A stretch of DNA of 39,716 nt from Roseomonas sp. (lineage in GTDB: Bacteria; Pseudomonadota; Alphaproteobacteria; Acetobacterales; Acetobacteraceae): positions 1 to 39,716 of the forward strand of contig JADCFN010000014.1 of assembly GCA_020249505.1 (NCBI GenBank), written 5' to 3'. The position numbers were made by a program, and so were the translations under genes. The notes below the pieces were generated by a model. The model did not search any database, was not told the origin of the DNA, and saw only the letters and a list, made by a program, of their open reading frames with translations. How positions within the stretch are numbered: position 1 is the first letter of the stretch; every line of letters begins with the position of its first letter. Positions 1-8,889 of the stretch are shown here, one piece after another.

Positions 1-109
1 ATCCAGGAGTGACGCAGAAGACATGGAGAAACCTCATCAAATCGAGGTAACCCATGAATCACATTACGCCGCAATCAGGAATCCCGACCAATCTCAAGCG
101 ATTGCCCTG
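1..109 (+). repeat. Left copy of 109-base inverted end repeat
   Basis: Bases 1-109 are identical, without a mismatch, to the reverse complement of 39600-39708. The match stops at base 109/39600, where the flanks diverge completely. It begins at the window edge, so the true repeat may extend further left. Inside it a good ribosome site (GAGG at 44-47) precedes an ATG at 54 that opens a 27-codon frame (first residues MNHITPQSG), closed by TGA beyond the repeat. I see no transposase beside it. It could be a dispersed repeat, the 5' part of a multicopy gene, or the repeat at which an assembly contig was broken. Confidence 0.95.
31..48 (+). promoter_or_regulatory. Hairpin covering the ribosome site in the end repeat
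   Basis: ACCTC (31-35) and GAGGT (44-48) are complementary, with an 8-base loop. The right arm is the Shine-Dalgarno sequence of the ATG at 54, so folding would hide it. The same structure is present in the right-hand copy. Only five pairs are involved, so a regulatory role is a guess. Confidence 0.3.
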
Positions 110-167
110 CGGGCTCCCGTTGCAGGTTCGAGCATGAATTATTTTTCGCGAGGGAGGAGTAGTGACC

Positions 168-965
168 ATGGGTTCTCGGATTTCTGTGAATGGAACGAGT
201 TTCAATATTCATGACACACTCCCGCATTGGTTCTGGTCCGATGTGCAGAATGGGCGATGGGAGCCCGAGACATTTCGGCTCTTTGACCGTCCTTTAACGC
301 CGCATTCGCGCTTTGTTGACATTGGTGCTTGGATAGGGCCGACAAGCCTTTATGCTGCCCAGAAATGTGGTTCAGTTGACGCCTATGAATGTGACCCCGT
401 GGCATTGGGGGCCTTGCGACTGAATATAGCGGCCAATCCGGATTTGTTGCACCGATACAGGCTTCATGAGCACGCTGTTGGCGACGAAGACGCGTTCATC
501 AAGATTCATTCTGCCGAATTCGGCAATTCTATGACTTCAATATATCATCGCCAACAACGCGGCACGGCGGTTCTTCAGCATCCGCAATCAATTCAAGTCG
601 GTATGCGCGATGCACGCGCCCTGTTTCGCGAAAAGGGTTACGCTGCCGACGCCAGAACCTTCATTAAGATGGATGTTGAGGGTGCCGAGTTCCGCATCTT
701 GCCACGGATTAGCGATGTGATCGCCAATTCACGGTGCATTTGGTTCATAAGTTTCCATGAATGGAATCTGAACCCGGAAAATCTTCCGGTGGAGCCGTTT
801 CGCGCCGCGCAAATGATCAATGTTCTTTCGGTCTTCGCATCACTCAATTGGTATACCCCGAATTTGGTGAAGCTGGATCCGCAAGATGTATTTGATCGGG
901 TCATGAAGCGAACCTGGCGCGTGCAGATGTCGCTGGTTTTTTCGGCCTCGGCTTTGGAACCATAG
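168..965 (+). CDS. FkbM family SAM-dependent methyltransferase
   Basis: Protein of 265 residues matching the FkbM methyltransferase fold (Methyltransf_21). The SAM-binding motif I is seen as FVDIGAWIGPTS near residue 49, followed by an acidic residue in YECDP. The family signature KMDVEGAEF lies near residue 168. Such enzymes O-methylate sugars or other hydroxyls in surface polysaccharides and secondary metabolites; the substrate cannot be read from the sequence. I chose ATG 168 because GGGAGGAG at 152-159 sits at good spacing; the GTG at 162 is too close to it. The gene is AT-richer than the trp/mo genes beside it and begins just inside the end repeat, which suggests acquired DNA. No glycosyltransferase neighbours are in the window. 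Confidence 0.88.
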   Translation: MGSRISVNGTSFNIHDTLPHWFWSDVQNGRWEPETFRLFDRPLTPHSRFVDIGAWIGPTSLYAAQKCGSVDAYECDPVALGALRLNIAANPDLLHRYRLHEHAVGDEDAFIKIHSAEFGNSMTSIYHRQQRGTAVLQHPQSIQVGMRDARALFREKGYAADARTFIKMDVEGAEFRILPRISDVIANSRCIWFISFHEWNLNPENLPVEPFRAAQMINVLSVFASLNWYTPNLVKLDPQDVFDRVMKRTWRVQMSLVFSASALEP

Positions 966-993
966 AAGGTTGGTAAGCGCAAACATGAAGTAA

Positions 994-1031
994 TCTTGGC
1001 CGTAACAGGAGCGCCGCGCCGGCAGCCAAGA
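994..1031. terminator. Possible hairpin terminator between convergent genes
   Basis: TCTTGGC (994-1000) pairs with GCCAAGA (1025-1031) around a GC-rich loop. It lies between the convergent methyltransferase and moeA. There is no T-run on either side, so this is a weak candidate. Confidence 0.3.
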
Positions 1032-1074
1032 CGATACCAATCTTGCCACAGGTTTCGCGAACGGGAACGGCGCC

Positions 1075-2298
1075 TCAAACCCCCAATTCGCCGAGGATAA
1101 TCGCCTCAACCTCCGCCCCTACCGGTAAGGCGGGCGCGAAGGGCGCGCGCAGCACCAGCGCATCTGCGCGGGCGAGTGTCGCCAGCATCGAACTATCCTG
1201 CACCGCAAAGGGCCGCACCGTGATGTGCCCTTCCGCATCAACCTCAAGGCTCGCGCGCAGAAAATCGGCGCGGCGGTCATTCTCCGCCAAGGGTGCGGTG
1301 CAGATCACGCGCCGGCTTGGCGTGGGCGCACCTGGCAGGCCGGACAGCCGCGCCAAAGCCGGCAGCAGGAAAATAATGGCGCAAACCAGCGCCGAGACCG
1401 GATTGCCCGGCAGGCCAAGCACCGGCACGCGCCCCAACCGCCCCCAGATCAAGGGCTTGCCCGGTCGCATGGCGATTTTCCAGAAGCCGAGTTCAAACCC
1501 CTCGCCACCCAGCGCCTGCTGGATCAGATCATGCTCACCCACGCTGGCGCCGCCGGTGGTCACCAGCATGTCATAGGCCCCCGCCGCGGCGGCAACATCC
1601 GCAATGGCGCTGGCATCATCAGGGGCGATGGGCAGGACGATGGGCTCGCCCCCCCCCGCGCGAATTAGCGCGGCCAAGGCATGCGCATTGGAACTGACAA
1701 TGCCGCCGGGCGGGATGGGGTCTCCGGGCAGCGCGATTTCATCCCCGGTCGCCAGAATGCCGATACGCGGGCGCCGATGCACGGCAAGCCAGGGGTTATT
1801 GCTGGCCGCCGCAAGGCCGATATCGCGCGCCGTGAGGCGCCGCCCAGTGGCAAGCAGCGTTTCGCCCTCAGCGAAATCCAGGCCGCGCTTGCGCACCCAG
1901 CGCCCTGGCGTGACGCCTTCCTTCACCACAACAGCGCCATCGGCGGCTTCGGCATCTTCCTGCAACAGGATCGAATCGGTGCCTTCGGGCAAAAAGCCGC
2001 CGGTGAAAATCCGCACTGCCTGACCCGGCCCGACCGCGCCCGCAAAGGGATGCCCCGCCGGCGCCGCGCCAATCACGGCAAGCCTCGCGCCCAAAACGCC
2101 ATCCGCCGCGCGCAGTGCATAGCCATCCATGGCGGAGACCGCCGCCGGTGGCTGCGTGAGGCGCGCCAGCACCGGCCGCGCCAGCACGCGCCCGGCGGCT
2201 TCGGGCAGAGCAATGGTCTCGGCGGCGGTGGGGCTCAGCGCGGCCAGGATGCGCGCGCGGGCTTCCTCAACCGGCAGCAAGCCGCCCTTCTCAGCCAC
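1075..2298 (-). CDS. moeA: Molybdopterin molybdenumtransferase MoeA
   Basis: MoeA of 407 residues, which inserts molybdate into adenylylated molybdopterin in the last step of molybdenum cofactor synthesis in the cytoplasm. Typical signatures are visible: SAMDGYAL in the N-terminal part, [23 protein letters not shown] (usually GGVSVGDYD) and [22 protein letters not shown]. Length fits the family (about 400). I chose GTG 2298, which overlaps the moaC stop by 8 bases and begins [13 protein letters not shown]; the longer frame to 2352 would run deep into moaC. It is the last gene of the trpGDC-moaC-moeA run. In many alphaproteobacteria lexA follows here; in this window the core operon instead meets accessory DNA. 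Confidence 0.96.
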   Translation of the reverse strand: MAEKGGLLPVEEARARILAALSPTAAETIALPEAAGRVLARPVLARLTQPPAAVSAMDGYALRAADGVLGARLAVIGAAPAGHPFAGAVGPGQAVRIFTGGFLPEGTDSILLQEDAEAADGAVVVKEGVTPGRWVRKRGLDFAEGETLLATGRRLTARDIGLAAASNNPWLAVHRRPRIGILATGDEIALPGDPIPPGGIVSSNAHALAALIRAGGGEPIVLPIAPDDASAIADVAAAAGAYDMLVTTGGASVGEHDLIQQALGGEGFELGFWKIAMRPGKPLIWGRLGRVPVLGLPGNPVSALVCAIIFLLPALARLSGLPGAPTPSRRVICTAPLAENDRRADFLRASLEVDAEGHITVRPFAVQDSSMLATLARADALVLRAPFAPALPVGAEVEAIILGELGV

Positions 2299-2770
2299 CG
2301 ATGAACTCGCCCGATTTACCGCCGACCTTATGCACCAGGCGAATATCCTCAATCCGCATGCCGCGATCCACTGCCTTCACCATGTCATAGACCGTGAGTG
2401 CGGCGATGCTGACCGCTGTCAGCGCCTCCATCTCCACCCCGGTCTTGCCGGTCAGTGTGACGGTGGCTTCGATGATGATGGCATCATCGCCTTCCGGTTC
2501 CAGATCAACCGCAACCTTGGAAATCATCAGTGGGTGGCAGAGCGGGATCAGATCCGATGTGCGCTTGGCGGCCATGATCCCGGCCAACCGCGCCACCCCA
2601 AGCACATCACCCTTGCCCGCGCGGCCTTCGCGAATAAGCACCAGTGTTTCCGGCGCCATCACAATCCGCCCGCGTGCGGTGGCCGTGCGCGCAGTCTCGG
2701 CCTTGGGCGAGACATCCACCATGGCCGCGCGGCCGGCAGCGTCAAAATGCGTGAGGCGCTGGTCGGTCAG
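2291..2770 (-). CDS. moaC: Cyclic pyranopterin monophosphate synthase MoaC
   Basis: MoaC turns the MoaA product into cyclic pyranopterin monophosphate, the first committed step of molybdenum cofactor synthesis. [10 protein letters not shown], the [10 protein letters not shown] active-site stretch and [13 protein letters not shown] are diagnostic. The first ATG (2722) gives 143 residues and starts at MVDVS. However, the frame upstream encodes [11 protein letters not shown], which resembles the normal MoaC N-terminus (LTHINAAGEAH in E. coli). The only likely initiator giving full length (159 residues) is CTG at 2770. It overlaps the trpC stop as CTGA, with GGTGGA upstream. I therefore give the long form; the short ATG start remains the alternative. 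Confidence 0.93.
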   Translation of the reverse strand: MTDQRLTHFDAAGRAAMVDVSPKAETARTATARGRIVMAPETLVLIREGRAGKGDVLGVARLAGIMAAKRTSDLIPLCHPLMISKVAVDLEPEGDDAIIIEATVTLTGKTGVEMEALTAVSIAALTVYDMVKAVDRGMRIEDIRLVHKVGGKSGEFIGG

Positions 2771-3606
2771 GACACGTCCACCAATTCGCGCGCGGCGGCA
2801 GCCACATCCGCCTGGCGCATCAGATGCTCACCCACCAGAATGCAGCGCGCCCCGGCGGCGGCCATGCGGCGCACATCATCAGGGGTGCGTATCCCGCTTT
2901 CGGCCACCGGCAGGCGATCCGCCGGCACCAGCGGGACGAGCGCTTCGCTGGTCGCCAGATCCGTCTGCAAGCTGCGGAGATCACGGTTATTGATGCCGAT
3001 CAGGCGCGTCTCAAGGCCAAGGGCACGGTCCAATTCGCGCCGGTCATGCACTTCGGCCAGCACGGACATATCAAGGGAGCGTGCGATATCTTCCAATTCG
3101 CTTGCCTGCGCATCGGTCAGTGCCGCCATGATCAGCAGAATGCAATCGGCGCCCATGGCGCGGGCTTCGAACACCTGCCAGGGATGGATCATGAAATCCT
3201 TGCGCAGCACCGGCAGCGCACAGGCGGCGCGCGCGGCTTCCAAATGCTCCACCGCGCCTTGGAACCAGGGCGCATCGGTCAGCACGGAAAGACAGGCAGC
3301 GCCGCCCGTCTCGTAAGCGCGGGCAAGCGCCGCGGGTTCAAACGGATCACGGATCAAGCCGCCGGAAGGCGAAGCGCGCTTGATTTCGGCAATCAGCCCG
3401 GTGCGGCCTTCGCCAATGCGCTCGCACAGCGCGCCCACGAAATCGCGCAAAGGCGGCGCTGCCGCCGCGCGGCGTTCGATTTCGGCCTGCGGCGTGATCT
3501 CCATCCGTTCGGCGACTTCGCGCGCCTTATCGGCCAGGATACGGGCCAGGGTGTCAGGGACCGATGCAGTATCGGTCGAGGGCACCGAGATATGGGGTGC
3601 GTTCAT
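2767..3606 (-). CDS. trpC: Indole-3-glycerol phosphate synthase TrpC
   Basis: A TIM-barrel enzyme of 279 residues that cyclises CdRP to indole-3-glycerol phosphate in tryptophan synthesis. IGPS hallmarks are clear: [13 protein letters not shown] (catalytic Glu and Lys), [30 protein letters not shown] and PVAESGI. ATG 3606 overlaps the trpD stop as ATGA, pointing to translational coupling; a longer frame to 3630 would run into trpD. No TrpF domain is fused. The stop overlaps the proposed CTG start of moaC. Confidence 0.97.
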   Translation of the reverse strand: MNAPHISVPSTDTASVPDTLARILADKAREVAERMEITPQAEIERRAAAAPPLRDFVGALCERIGEGRTGLIAEIKRASPSGGLIRDPFEPAALARAYETGGAACLSVLTDAPWFQGAVEHLEAARAACALPVLRKDFMIHPWQVFEARAMGADCILLIMAALTDAQASELEDIARSLDMSVLAEVHDRRELDRALGLETRLIGINNRDLRSLQTDLATSEALVPLVPADRLPVAESGIRTPDDVRRMAAAGARCILVGEHLMRQADVAAAARELVDVS

Positions 3607-4625
3607 CCAGCAGTGTCCTTGGGGGGGCATAACGCCCGAAGGCGCGCCAATACTCCAAAGGCGGCGCCTTCGTCTATGGCCTTGGCGGCCAGCGCCACCC
3701 CGGCCTTGAGGTCCGCCGCCTTGCCGGCGACGATCAGCGACGCCGCGGCATTCAGCAACACAACATCGCGATAGGCGCCATGGGCGCCGCGCAACAAGGC
3801 TTCCAGTGCGGTGGCGTTTTCCGCCGGGTCCCCGCCCTTGAGCGCCGAGGCCGGGGCGCGGGGCAGCCCCGCATCTTCCGGCGTCACGGTAAATTCCCGA
3901 ATGGCGCCATCTTCCAGCGACACCACCTGGCTTTCACCGGATAGGGTGAGTTCATCCAGCCCCTGCCCATGCACCAGCCAGGCGCGTTCAGTCCCAAGGC
4001 GCGCGAGTGTCTCCGCCATCGGGCGCAGCCATTGGGGCGAAAAGGCGCCGGTCATCTGCCGCGTGACGCGGGCGGGATTGGCCAGCGGCCCCAGCAGGTT
4101 GAAAATCGTGCGCGTGCCCAATTCCATGCGCGGCCCGGCGGCGTGGCGCATGGAAGCGTGATGGCGCGGCGCCATCAGAAACACCATCCCCGCTTCGCGC
4201 AGCACTTCGGGCAGCCTTTCCATTGGCACATCCAGCGAAATGCCAAGCGCCGAGATCGCATCCGCCGCACCTGAACGTGATGAGAGCGCCCGATTCCCGT
4301 GCTTCGCGACCGGCACGCCGCAGCCCGCCACCACCATGGCAGTAGTGGTCGAGATGTTCAGCGTGCCCGCCGCATCACCCCCGGTGCCGACGATATCCAT
4401 CGCCCCCGGCGGTGCTTCAATCGCCACCATCCGCGCGCGCATGGCGCGCACCGCGCCGGTCATTTCCTCCACCGTTTCGCCGCGCACGCGCATCGCCATC
4501 AGCATGCCCGCGATCTGCGCCGGTGTGGCTTCGCCGGCCATGATAATGCCGAAGGCTTCCTCGGCCTCGATCTCGGTCAGGCGGGCGCCGTCAGCCAACC
4601 GTGCCAGGATGGGTTTCAGCGACAT
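3603..4625 (-). CDS. trpD: Anthranilate phosphoribosyltransferase TrpD
   Basis: TrpD (340 residues) transfers phosphoribosyl from PRPP to anthranilate. Seen: [17 protein letters not shown], the PRPP-binding glycine loop near residue 80, then [16 protein letters not shown] and a conserved GPLANPA stretch. ATG 4625 starts 4 bases after the trpG stop; the frame extending to 4652 overlaps trpG and is unlikely. Length is normal for the family. It sits between trpG and trpC in one minus-strand operon, without the TrpG fusion found in enterics. Confidence 0.97.
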   Translation of the reverse strand: MSLKPILARLADGARLTEIEAEEAFGIIMAGEATPAQIAGMLMAMRVRGETVEEMTGAVRAMRARMVAIEAPPGAMDIVGTGGDAAGTLNISTTTAMVVAGCGVPVAKHGNRALSSRSGAADAISALGISLDVPMERLPEVLREAGMVFLMAPRHHASMRHAAGPRMELGTRTIFNLLGPLANPARVTRQMTGAFSPQWLRPMAETLARLGTERAWLVHGQGLDELTLSGESQVVSLEDGAIREFTVTPEDAGLPRAPASALKGGDPAENATALEALLRGAHGAYRDVVLLNAAASLIVAGKAADLKAGVALAAKAIDEGAAFGVLARLRALCPPKDTAG

Positions 4626-4629
4626 GGGA

Positions 4630-5229
4630 TCAGGCCGGGACGGCAGCGCCATGGCTGGCGCCGGCCAGTTTCAGGAAATTGCGCAAAAGGTCGTGCCCAT
4701 GGGCAGAGGCGATGCTTTCCGGGTGGAATTGCACGCCCCAGACCGGCAATTCCCGATGCGCGAGGCCCATGATCAGCCCATCTTCAGTCCAGGCGGTGGG
4801 GCGGAGGCATTCGGGCAGGGTTTCGCGTTCCACGATCAGGGAATGATAGCGCGTGGCAGCGAAGGGGGAGGGCAGGCCCGCGAAGATATCCGTCCCGCCA
4901 TGATGCACATCCCAGACCTTGCCATGCACGGGTTCCGGCGCGCGGATCACGCGCCCTCCGAAAGCCTGGCCAATCGCCTGATGGCCCAGACACACGCCCA
5001 AAATCGGCAGCTTCACCTCGGCCGCGAGCGATATCAGCGGCAGGCAGATGCCGGCCTCATTCGGCGTGCAGGGGCCGGGGGAGAGCACCACGGCTTCGGG
5101 CTTCATCGCTAGCACCCCTTGCGGGTCTATGGCGTCGTTTCGCCTGACCTCCACCCGCGCGCCAAGATCGCCCAGGAAGTGGAAAAGGTTGAAGGTGAAA
5201 CTGTCATAATTGTCGATCAGCAGGATCAT
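4630..5229 (-). CDS. trpG: Anthranilate synthase glutamine amidotransferase TrpG
   Basis: Class I glutamine amidotransferase of 199 residues that feeds ammonia to TrpE; the same family serves para-aminobenzoate synthase (PabA). The oxyanion and nucleophile region [15 protein letters not shown] supplies the catalytic Cys. [10 protein letters not shown] supplies His and Glu. The N-terminus [15 protein letters not shown] is typical. AAGGA lies upstream of the ATG. It is the first gene of the run; trpE is not upstream, because a divergent sulfatase lies there. TrpE must therefore be encoded elsewhere. The operon context favours TrpG, possibly shared with PABA synthesis. Confidence 0.95.
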   Translation of the reverse strand: MILLIDNYDSFTFNLFHFLGDLGARVEVRRNDAIDPQGVLAMKPEAVVLSPGPCTPNEAGICLPLISLAAEVKLPILGVCLGHQAIGQAFGGRVIRAPEPVHGKVWDVHHGGTDIFAGLPSPFAATRYHSLIVERETLPECLRPTAWTEDGLIMGLAHRELPVWGVQFHPESIASAHGHDLLRNFLKLAGASHGAAVPA

Positions 5230-5334
5230 GGGCGTGATCCTTGGGCCGAAGGGGGGGAAGAATCAAGCGGTGGGCGTGGCGCCCCCGCCAAGGGCAGGTT
5301 AATTTCGCAGTATGGATGGCTGGGAGAGGCAGAA

Positions 5335-6882
5335 ATGACCAATAGAAGGGCGATTCTGGGCGGCGGTCTGGCAGCGGCCTTTGCCGGCGCGGCGCCGGGG
5401 CTGCTGCGCGGCGCCTCTGCCCAGCCTGCCGCGCCGGGTGCCGCTTCCCGGCCCAATATCATCATGATCATGGCCGATGATGTCGGCTACTGGAATGTCG
5501 GCGCCTATAGCCACGGCATGATGGTGCCCACGCCGAACCTCGACCGTCTGGCGCGGGAAGGGATGCTGTTCACCGATCATTACGCGGAACCCACCTGCAC
5601 GCCAGGCCGCGCTGCCTTCATCACAGGGCAAATGCCCATCCGCACGGGGCTCACCACGGTTGGGCTGCCGGGCTCACCTATCGGCATTGACCAGCGCGAC
5701 CCGACGCTTGCGACGGTGCTGCGCGCGCAGGGTTATCGCACGGCGCAGATCGGCAAGAATCACCTGGGCGATTTGAACCGCCATTTGCCGACGGTGCATG
5801 GCTTCGACATGTTTTTCGGCAATCTCTATCACCTCAATTCGGAAGATGAGCCGGAAGACCCCGATTGGCCGACCGATCCCGGCTTCAATGCGCGCTATCG
5901 CCCGCGCGGGGTTTTGGATTGCGTGGCACTGCAAGCGGATAATCCCGCGCCGGTGACGGATGCGCGCTTCGGCCCCTGGGGCGCGCAGCGCTGCACGGAT
6001 ACCGGGCCGCTCACGCGCAAACGCATGGAAACGGTGGATGATGAATTCGTTGATCGTTCGCTGAGCTTTATTGAAGACAGCGTGCGCGCGCGTCAGCCCT
6101 TCTTCCTGTGGCACAACCCGACGCGCATGCATATCTACACGAATCTGCGCCCGGAAAACCGGCTGCTCGCGCGGCCCCATTCATCGGGTGATGACATTTA
6201 TGGCGCCGGCATGATGGAATTGGATGCGCAGGTCGGGCGCATTCTGGACCGCGTCGATCAGCTTGGCATTCGCGACAATACGATCATCGCCTTCACGTCA
6301 GACAATGGCGCCATGGCGGCTTGGTGGCCCGATGGCGGCACCACCCCATTCCGGAGTGAGAAAGCCACCACCTGGGAAGGCGGCGTGCGTGTGCCCATGC
6401 TGATCCGCTGGCCGGCGCGCATCCGCGCGGGGTCCGTTTCCAACGGCATTCAAAGCCACATGGATCTATTCACCACCTTTGCCGCTGCGGCAGGTGTGCC
6501 TGATGTCGCGGCGCGGCTGCGCGCCAGCCATAATGTCCATATTGATGGTGTGAATAACCTCGCGCATTGGACGCAAGGTGCTGAAAGCGCGCGGCAAGTG
6601 CAGATCATGTATAATGAGGCTCGGCTGAGCGCGCTCCGCTTCGGCCCATGGAAGGCGCATTTCCAGACGCGTGATGGTTTCTTTGATGCCTTCAGCGAAA
6701 GCGCCCTGATCTTCAATTTGCGCATGGACCCTTTTGAGCAACGCGATGGGCATCGTTCCAACCTGCTCGCCATGCGTAAGGCGTTTTTGGGTGGGCGGAT
6801 CATCGACATCATGGCGGAGCATCAGGAATCGCTCCGCGCTTTTCCACCGCGTCAGGCGGGGGGCTCGCTGCGCCCGAGATGA
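5335..6882 (+). CDS. Tat-exported arylsulfatase-family hydrolase
   Basis: Type I sulfatase (alkaline phosphatase superfamily), 515 residues. The N-terminus has a twin-arginine signal (NRRAILGG, hydrophobic stretch, cleavage near ASAQP, residue 30). The metal-site pair Asp48-Asp49 lies in IMIMADDVGYWN. The formylglycine motif C-T-P-G-R spans residues 88-92. Further signatures are GKNHLGD, TSDNGA and WEGGVRVPMLIRWP. It should hydrolyse sulfate esters in the periplasm after the Cys is converted to formylglycine. No formylglycine-generating enzyme is in the window, so one must be supplied elsewhere. I chose ATG 5335 because the Tat signal begins there with GAGAGG upstream; the longer frame from 5119 overlaps trpG. 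Confidence 0.9.
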   Translation: MTNRRAILGGGLAAAFAGAAPGLLRGASAQPAAPGAASRPNIIMIMADDVGYWNVGAYSHGMMVPTPNLDRLAREGMLFTDHYAEPTCTPGRAAFITGQMPIRTGLTTVGLPGSPIGIDQRDPTLATVLRAQGYRTAQIGKNHLGDLNRHLPTVHGFDMFFGNLYHLNSEDEPEDPDWPTDPGFNARYRPRGVLDCVALQADNPAPVTDARFGPWGAQRCTDTGPLTRKRMETVDDEFVDRSLSFIEDSVRARQPFFLWHNPTRMHIYTNLRPENRLLARPHSSGDDIYGAGMMELDAQVGRILDRVDQLGIRDNTIIAFTSDNGAMAAWWPDGGTTPFRSEKATTWEGGVRVPMLIRWPARIRAGSVSNGIQSHMDLFTTFAAAAGVPDVAARLRASHNVHIDGVNNLAHWTQGAESARQVQIMYNEARLSALRFGPWKAHFQTRDGFFDAFSESALIFNLRMDPFEQRDGHRSNLLAMRKAFLGGRIIDIMAEHQESLRAFPPRQAGGSLRPR

Positions 6883-6915
6883 CGCCCCCCGCCCTTCGAT
6901 CATGTCGCGCTGGCC

Positions 6916-7887
6916 TTACGCATAGAACCAACCACTTGCCGCATAAAGCAGCGGCATATTGATGAGCAGGTTGAAGGGAAAAGTGATGCCGAGCGAGGCG
7001 GTCAGGTAAATGCCTGGGCTTGCTTCTGGCAGCGCCGCGCGGCAGGCAGCCGGCGCATCAATATAGGATGCGCTGGCGCAAATCGCGGCGAAGACAAAGG
7101 CGCCGCCTTGCGACAGGCCAACCAGCCAGCCCGCCATCAGCCCGGCCAGGCCGAAGCAGATTGGCGCCAGAATGGCAAAGCCCGTCATGAAGCGCCCCAC
7201 CTCAGCAAAGGCCCGAATTTGCCGCGCCGCGGTCATGCCCATTTCAAGCAGGAACAGCATCAGGAAGCCGCGGAACAGATGTTCGTAGAAGGGCGCGATC
7301 CGCCGCCATTCCGCATCGCTCGCCATATAGCCGATGAACATGCCGCCCGTGAGCAGCAGAATGCCCCGGCCCCGGAGCGTATCAAGCAAAAGCTCACCCA
7401 GGCGGAAATTGCCCTTACTGGTCTGATTGCCCCAGCGCCCAATGGCGAGTGAGATGATGACGGCGAATTCCATGAGCGCGACAATCGCAGTCATATAGCC
7501 TTCCGCCGGGGTTTCCATGGCGCGCGCAAAGGCGATGGCGGCGAAGAAGGTAACACTGGAAACCGAGCCATAATGCGCCGCCACCGCCGCTGCATTGGAG
7601 ACATCAAAACCACCCACCCGGCGCAGCACCGCATAGCAGGTGACGGGAATGGCAATGGTCATGGCGGCGGCGGCGGCGATCAGGGTTGAGACATCGCTGA
7701 AGGAAACCTGCGCAAGTTCGCGCCCGCCCGTGAGGCCAATGGAAAACAACAGATAGATCGAAATGAGCTTCAGCACCGCTTCGGGCAATTCAAGCTCGGA
7801 TCGGATGAAGCCCGCCACCGCGCCAAGCGCGAAGGCGAGCACGATGGGCGAGAGCAGATTGGTGACCAATAGGTCCAAGCCGGGCAT
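6916..7887 (-). CDS. SbtA-like sodium-dependent bicarbonate permease
   Basis: Very hydrophobic protein of 323 residues with about ten membrane segments, matching the SbtA/DUF897 family of sodium-dependent bicarbonate transporters. IGLTGGREL, AAAVAAHYGSVSSVTFFAA and the second-half SQGGAFVFAAICASASYI region reflect the two inverted repeats of the fold. Function is taken from the cyanobacterial members; proteobacterial relatives are little studied. ATG 7887 is chosen over a TTG at 7935, which would add 16 residues that do not look like the family. It is divergent from a LysR regulator across an A/T-rich 100-base gap, which suggests control by that regulator. No SbtB-type PII partner or carbonic anhydrase lies nearby. 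Confidence 0.82.
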   Translation of the reverse strand: MPGLDLLVTNLLSPIVLAFALGAVAGFIRSELELPEAVLKLISIYLLFSIGLTGGRELAQVSFSDVSTLIAAAAAMTIAIPVTCYAVLRRVGGFDVSNAAAVAAHYGSVSSVTFFAAIAFARAMETPAEGYMTAIVALMEFAVIISLAIGRWGNQTSKGNFRLGELLLDTLRGRGILLLTGGMFIGYMASDAEWRRIAPFYEHLFRGFLMLFLLEMGMTAARQIRAFAEVGRFMTGFAILAPICFGLAGLMAGWLVGLSQGGAFVFAAICASASYIDAPAACRAALPEASPGIYLTASLGITFPFNLLINMPLLYAASGWFYA

Positions 7888-7929
7888 GGGGATGGTTCCG
7901 TCCAGATGAAGGGACCCGCCCCATAGGCT

Positions 7930-7987
7930 GTGCAAAAAGATAAATAAAATACATTGTATCTATTTTATCGTTCTATAAAATAGAACT
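7930..7987. promoter_or_regulatory. Divergent promoter/operator region for LysR and permease
   Basis: This strikingly A/T-rich stretch holds a perfect inverted repeat, GTTCTAT-AAA-ATAGAAC (7970-7986). A second, looser dyad is ATAC-ATT-GTAT (7950-7960). The TATAAA inside the first palindrome (7974-7979) would serve as a -10 for the LysR gene. Transcription would then begin at or next to its ATG (7988), giving a nearly leaderless message. LysR proteins usually bind T-N11-A dyads in such divergent gaps and repress their own gene, which fits. Confidence 0.6.
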
Positions 7988-8878
7988 ATGAACCGCCTGA
8001 ACCTGCGCCATCTCGGCTATTTCCGCGCTGTCGCGCATGAGGGAAACCTGACGCGCGCGGCAACAAAGCTTGGCCTTTCGCAATCCGCCCTTTCGGTGCA
8101 GATCCGCGATTTGGAAGCGCGGCTGGGGCACCCGCTGTTTGAACGCACGCAGCGCAAGCTGGCGCTGACCGAGGCCGGGCGCATCGCGCTTGACCATGCG
8201 GATGCGATTTTCGCGACGGGCGAAGAATTATTGGCGACGCTGAAGGGCGAAAATGCCGCCCAGGCAACCTTGCGCATTGGCGCGCTGGCGACGCTTTCGC
8301 GCAATTTCCAATTGGCCTTCCTGCAGCCCTTGCTGGAACGGGGCGATCTTCATTTGGTGCTGCGCTCAGGCGGGCCCGCAGAATTGCTCGCTGAATTGCG
8401 CGCGCTCAATCTTGATGTGGTGCTGATGGATCGGCTGCCGGCCGCCGGGCATGGACCTGCCTTGGTCGGGCATCGCGTGGCGCGGCAGCGCGTTGAGCTT
8501 TTCGGCACGCCCAAAAGGCTTCGTCAGGTGGGCAGCCTGCCGGAATTGCTGGCGCGCCATCCGGTGATTGTGCCGGGGCCGGAAAGCGGGCTGCGCGCCG
8601 AATTCGAAGCCCTAGTCAATCGGCTGCGCGTCGCCCCCCGCATCGCGGCCGAAGTTGATGACATGGCGATGATGCGCCTGCTCGCGCGCCAGGATGTCGG
8701 GCTTGCCGTGATGCCCGCCATTGTGGTGCGCGATGAACTCCGCGCCGGGACGCTTATTCGCGCAACGCAGCTTTCGGGCCTGATTGAGACCTTCTACGCC
8801 GTGACCATCGCGCGGTCCTTTCCGAATCCATTGTTGCGGCCCTTGCTCAAGGCGCGCCCGTCGGCGTTGGAAGGCTGA
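7988..8878 (+). CDS. LysR family transcriptional regulator (NhaR-like)
   Basis: LysR-type regulator of 296 residues. The winged helix-turn-helix lies at about residues 3-62 (LRHLGYFRAVAHEGNLTRAA, then LGLSQSALSVQIRDLE). A periplasmic-binding-like effector domain follows from about residue 90. Its arrangement recalls the NhaR subgroup, whose members regulate ion transporters. The divergent SbtA-like permease is the obvious target. There is no Shine-Dalgarno: the ATG directly follows the 17-base palindrome, so a leaderless transcript is likely. The effector is unknown. Confidence 0.9.
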   Translation: MNRLNLRHLGYFRAVAHEGNLTRAATKLGLSQSALSVQIRDLEARLGHPLFERTQRKLALTEAGRIALDHADAIFATGEELLATLKGENAAQATLRIGALATLSRNFQLAFLQPLLERGDLHLVLRSGGPAELLAELRALNLDVVLMDRLPAAGHGPALVGHRVARQRVELFGTPKRLRQVGSLPELLARHPVIVPGPESGLRAEFEALVNRLRVAPRIAAEVDDMAMMRLLARQDVGLAVMPAIVVRDELRAGTLIRATQLSGLIETFYAVTIARSFPNPLLRPLLKARPSALEG

Positions 8879-8889
8879 GGCGCTGAGGC

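Noticed and set aside
23-214. 63-codon frame beginning in the left repeat
   Set aside because: It has poor ribosome-site spacing, crosses the repeat boundary and overlaps the real methyltransferase start; the product resembles nothing.
4240-5112. 290-codon plus-strand frame over trpD/trpG
   Set aside because: It is a shadow of two unmistakable genes.
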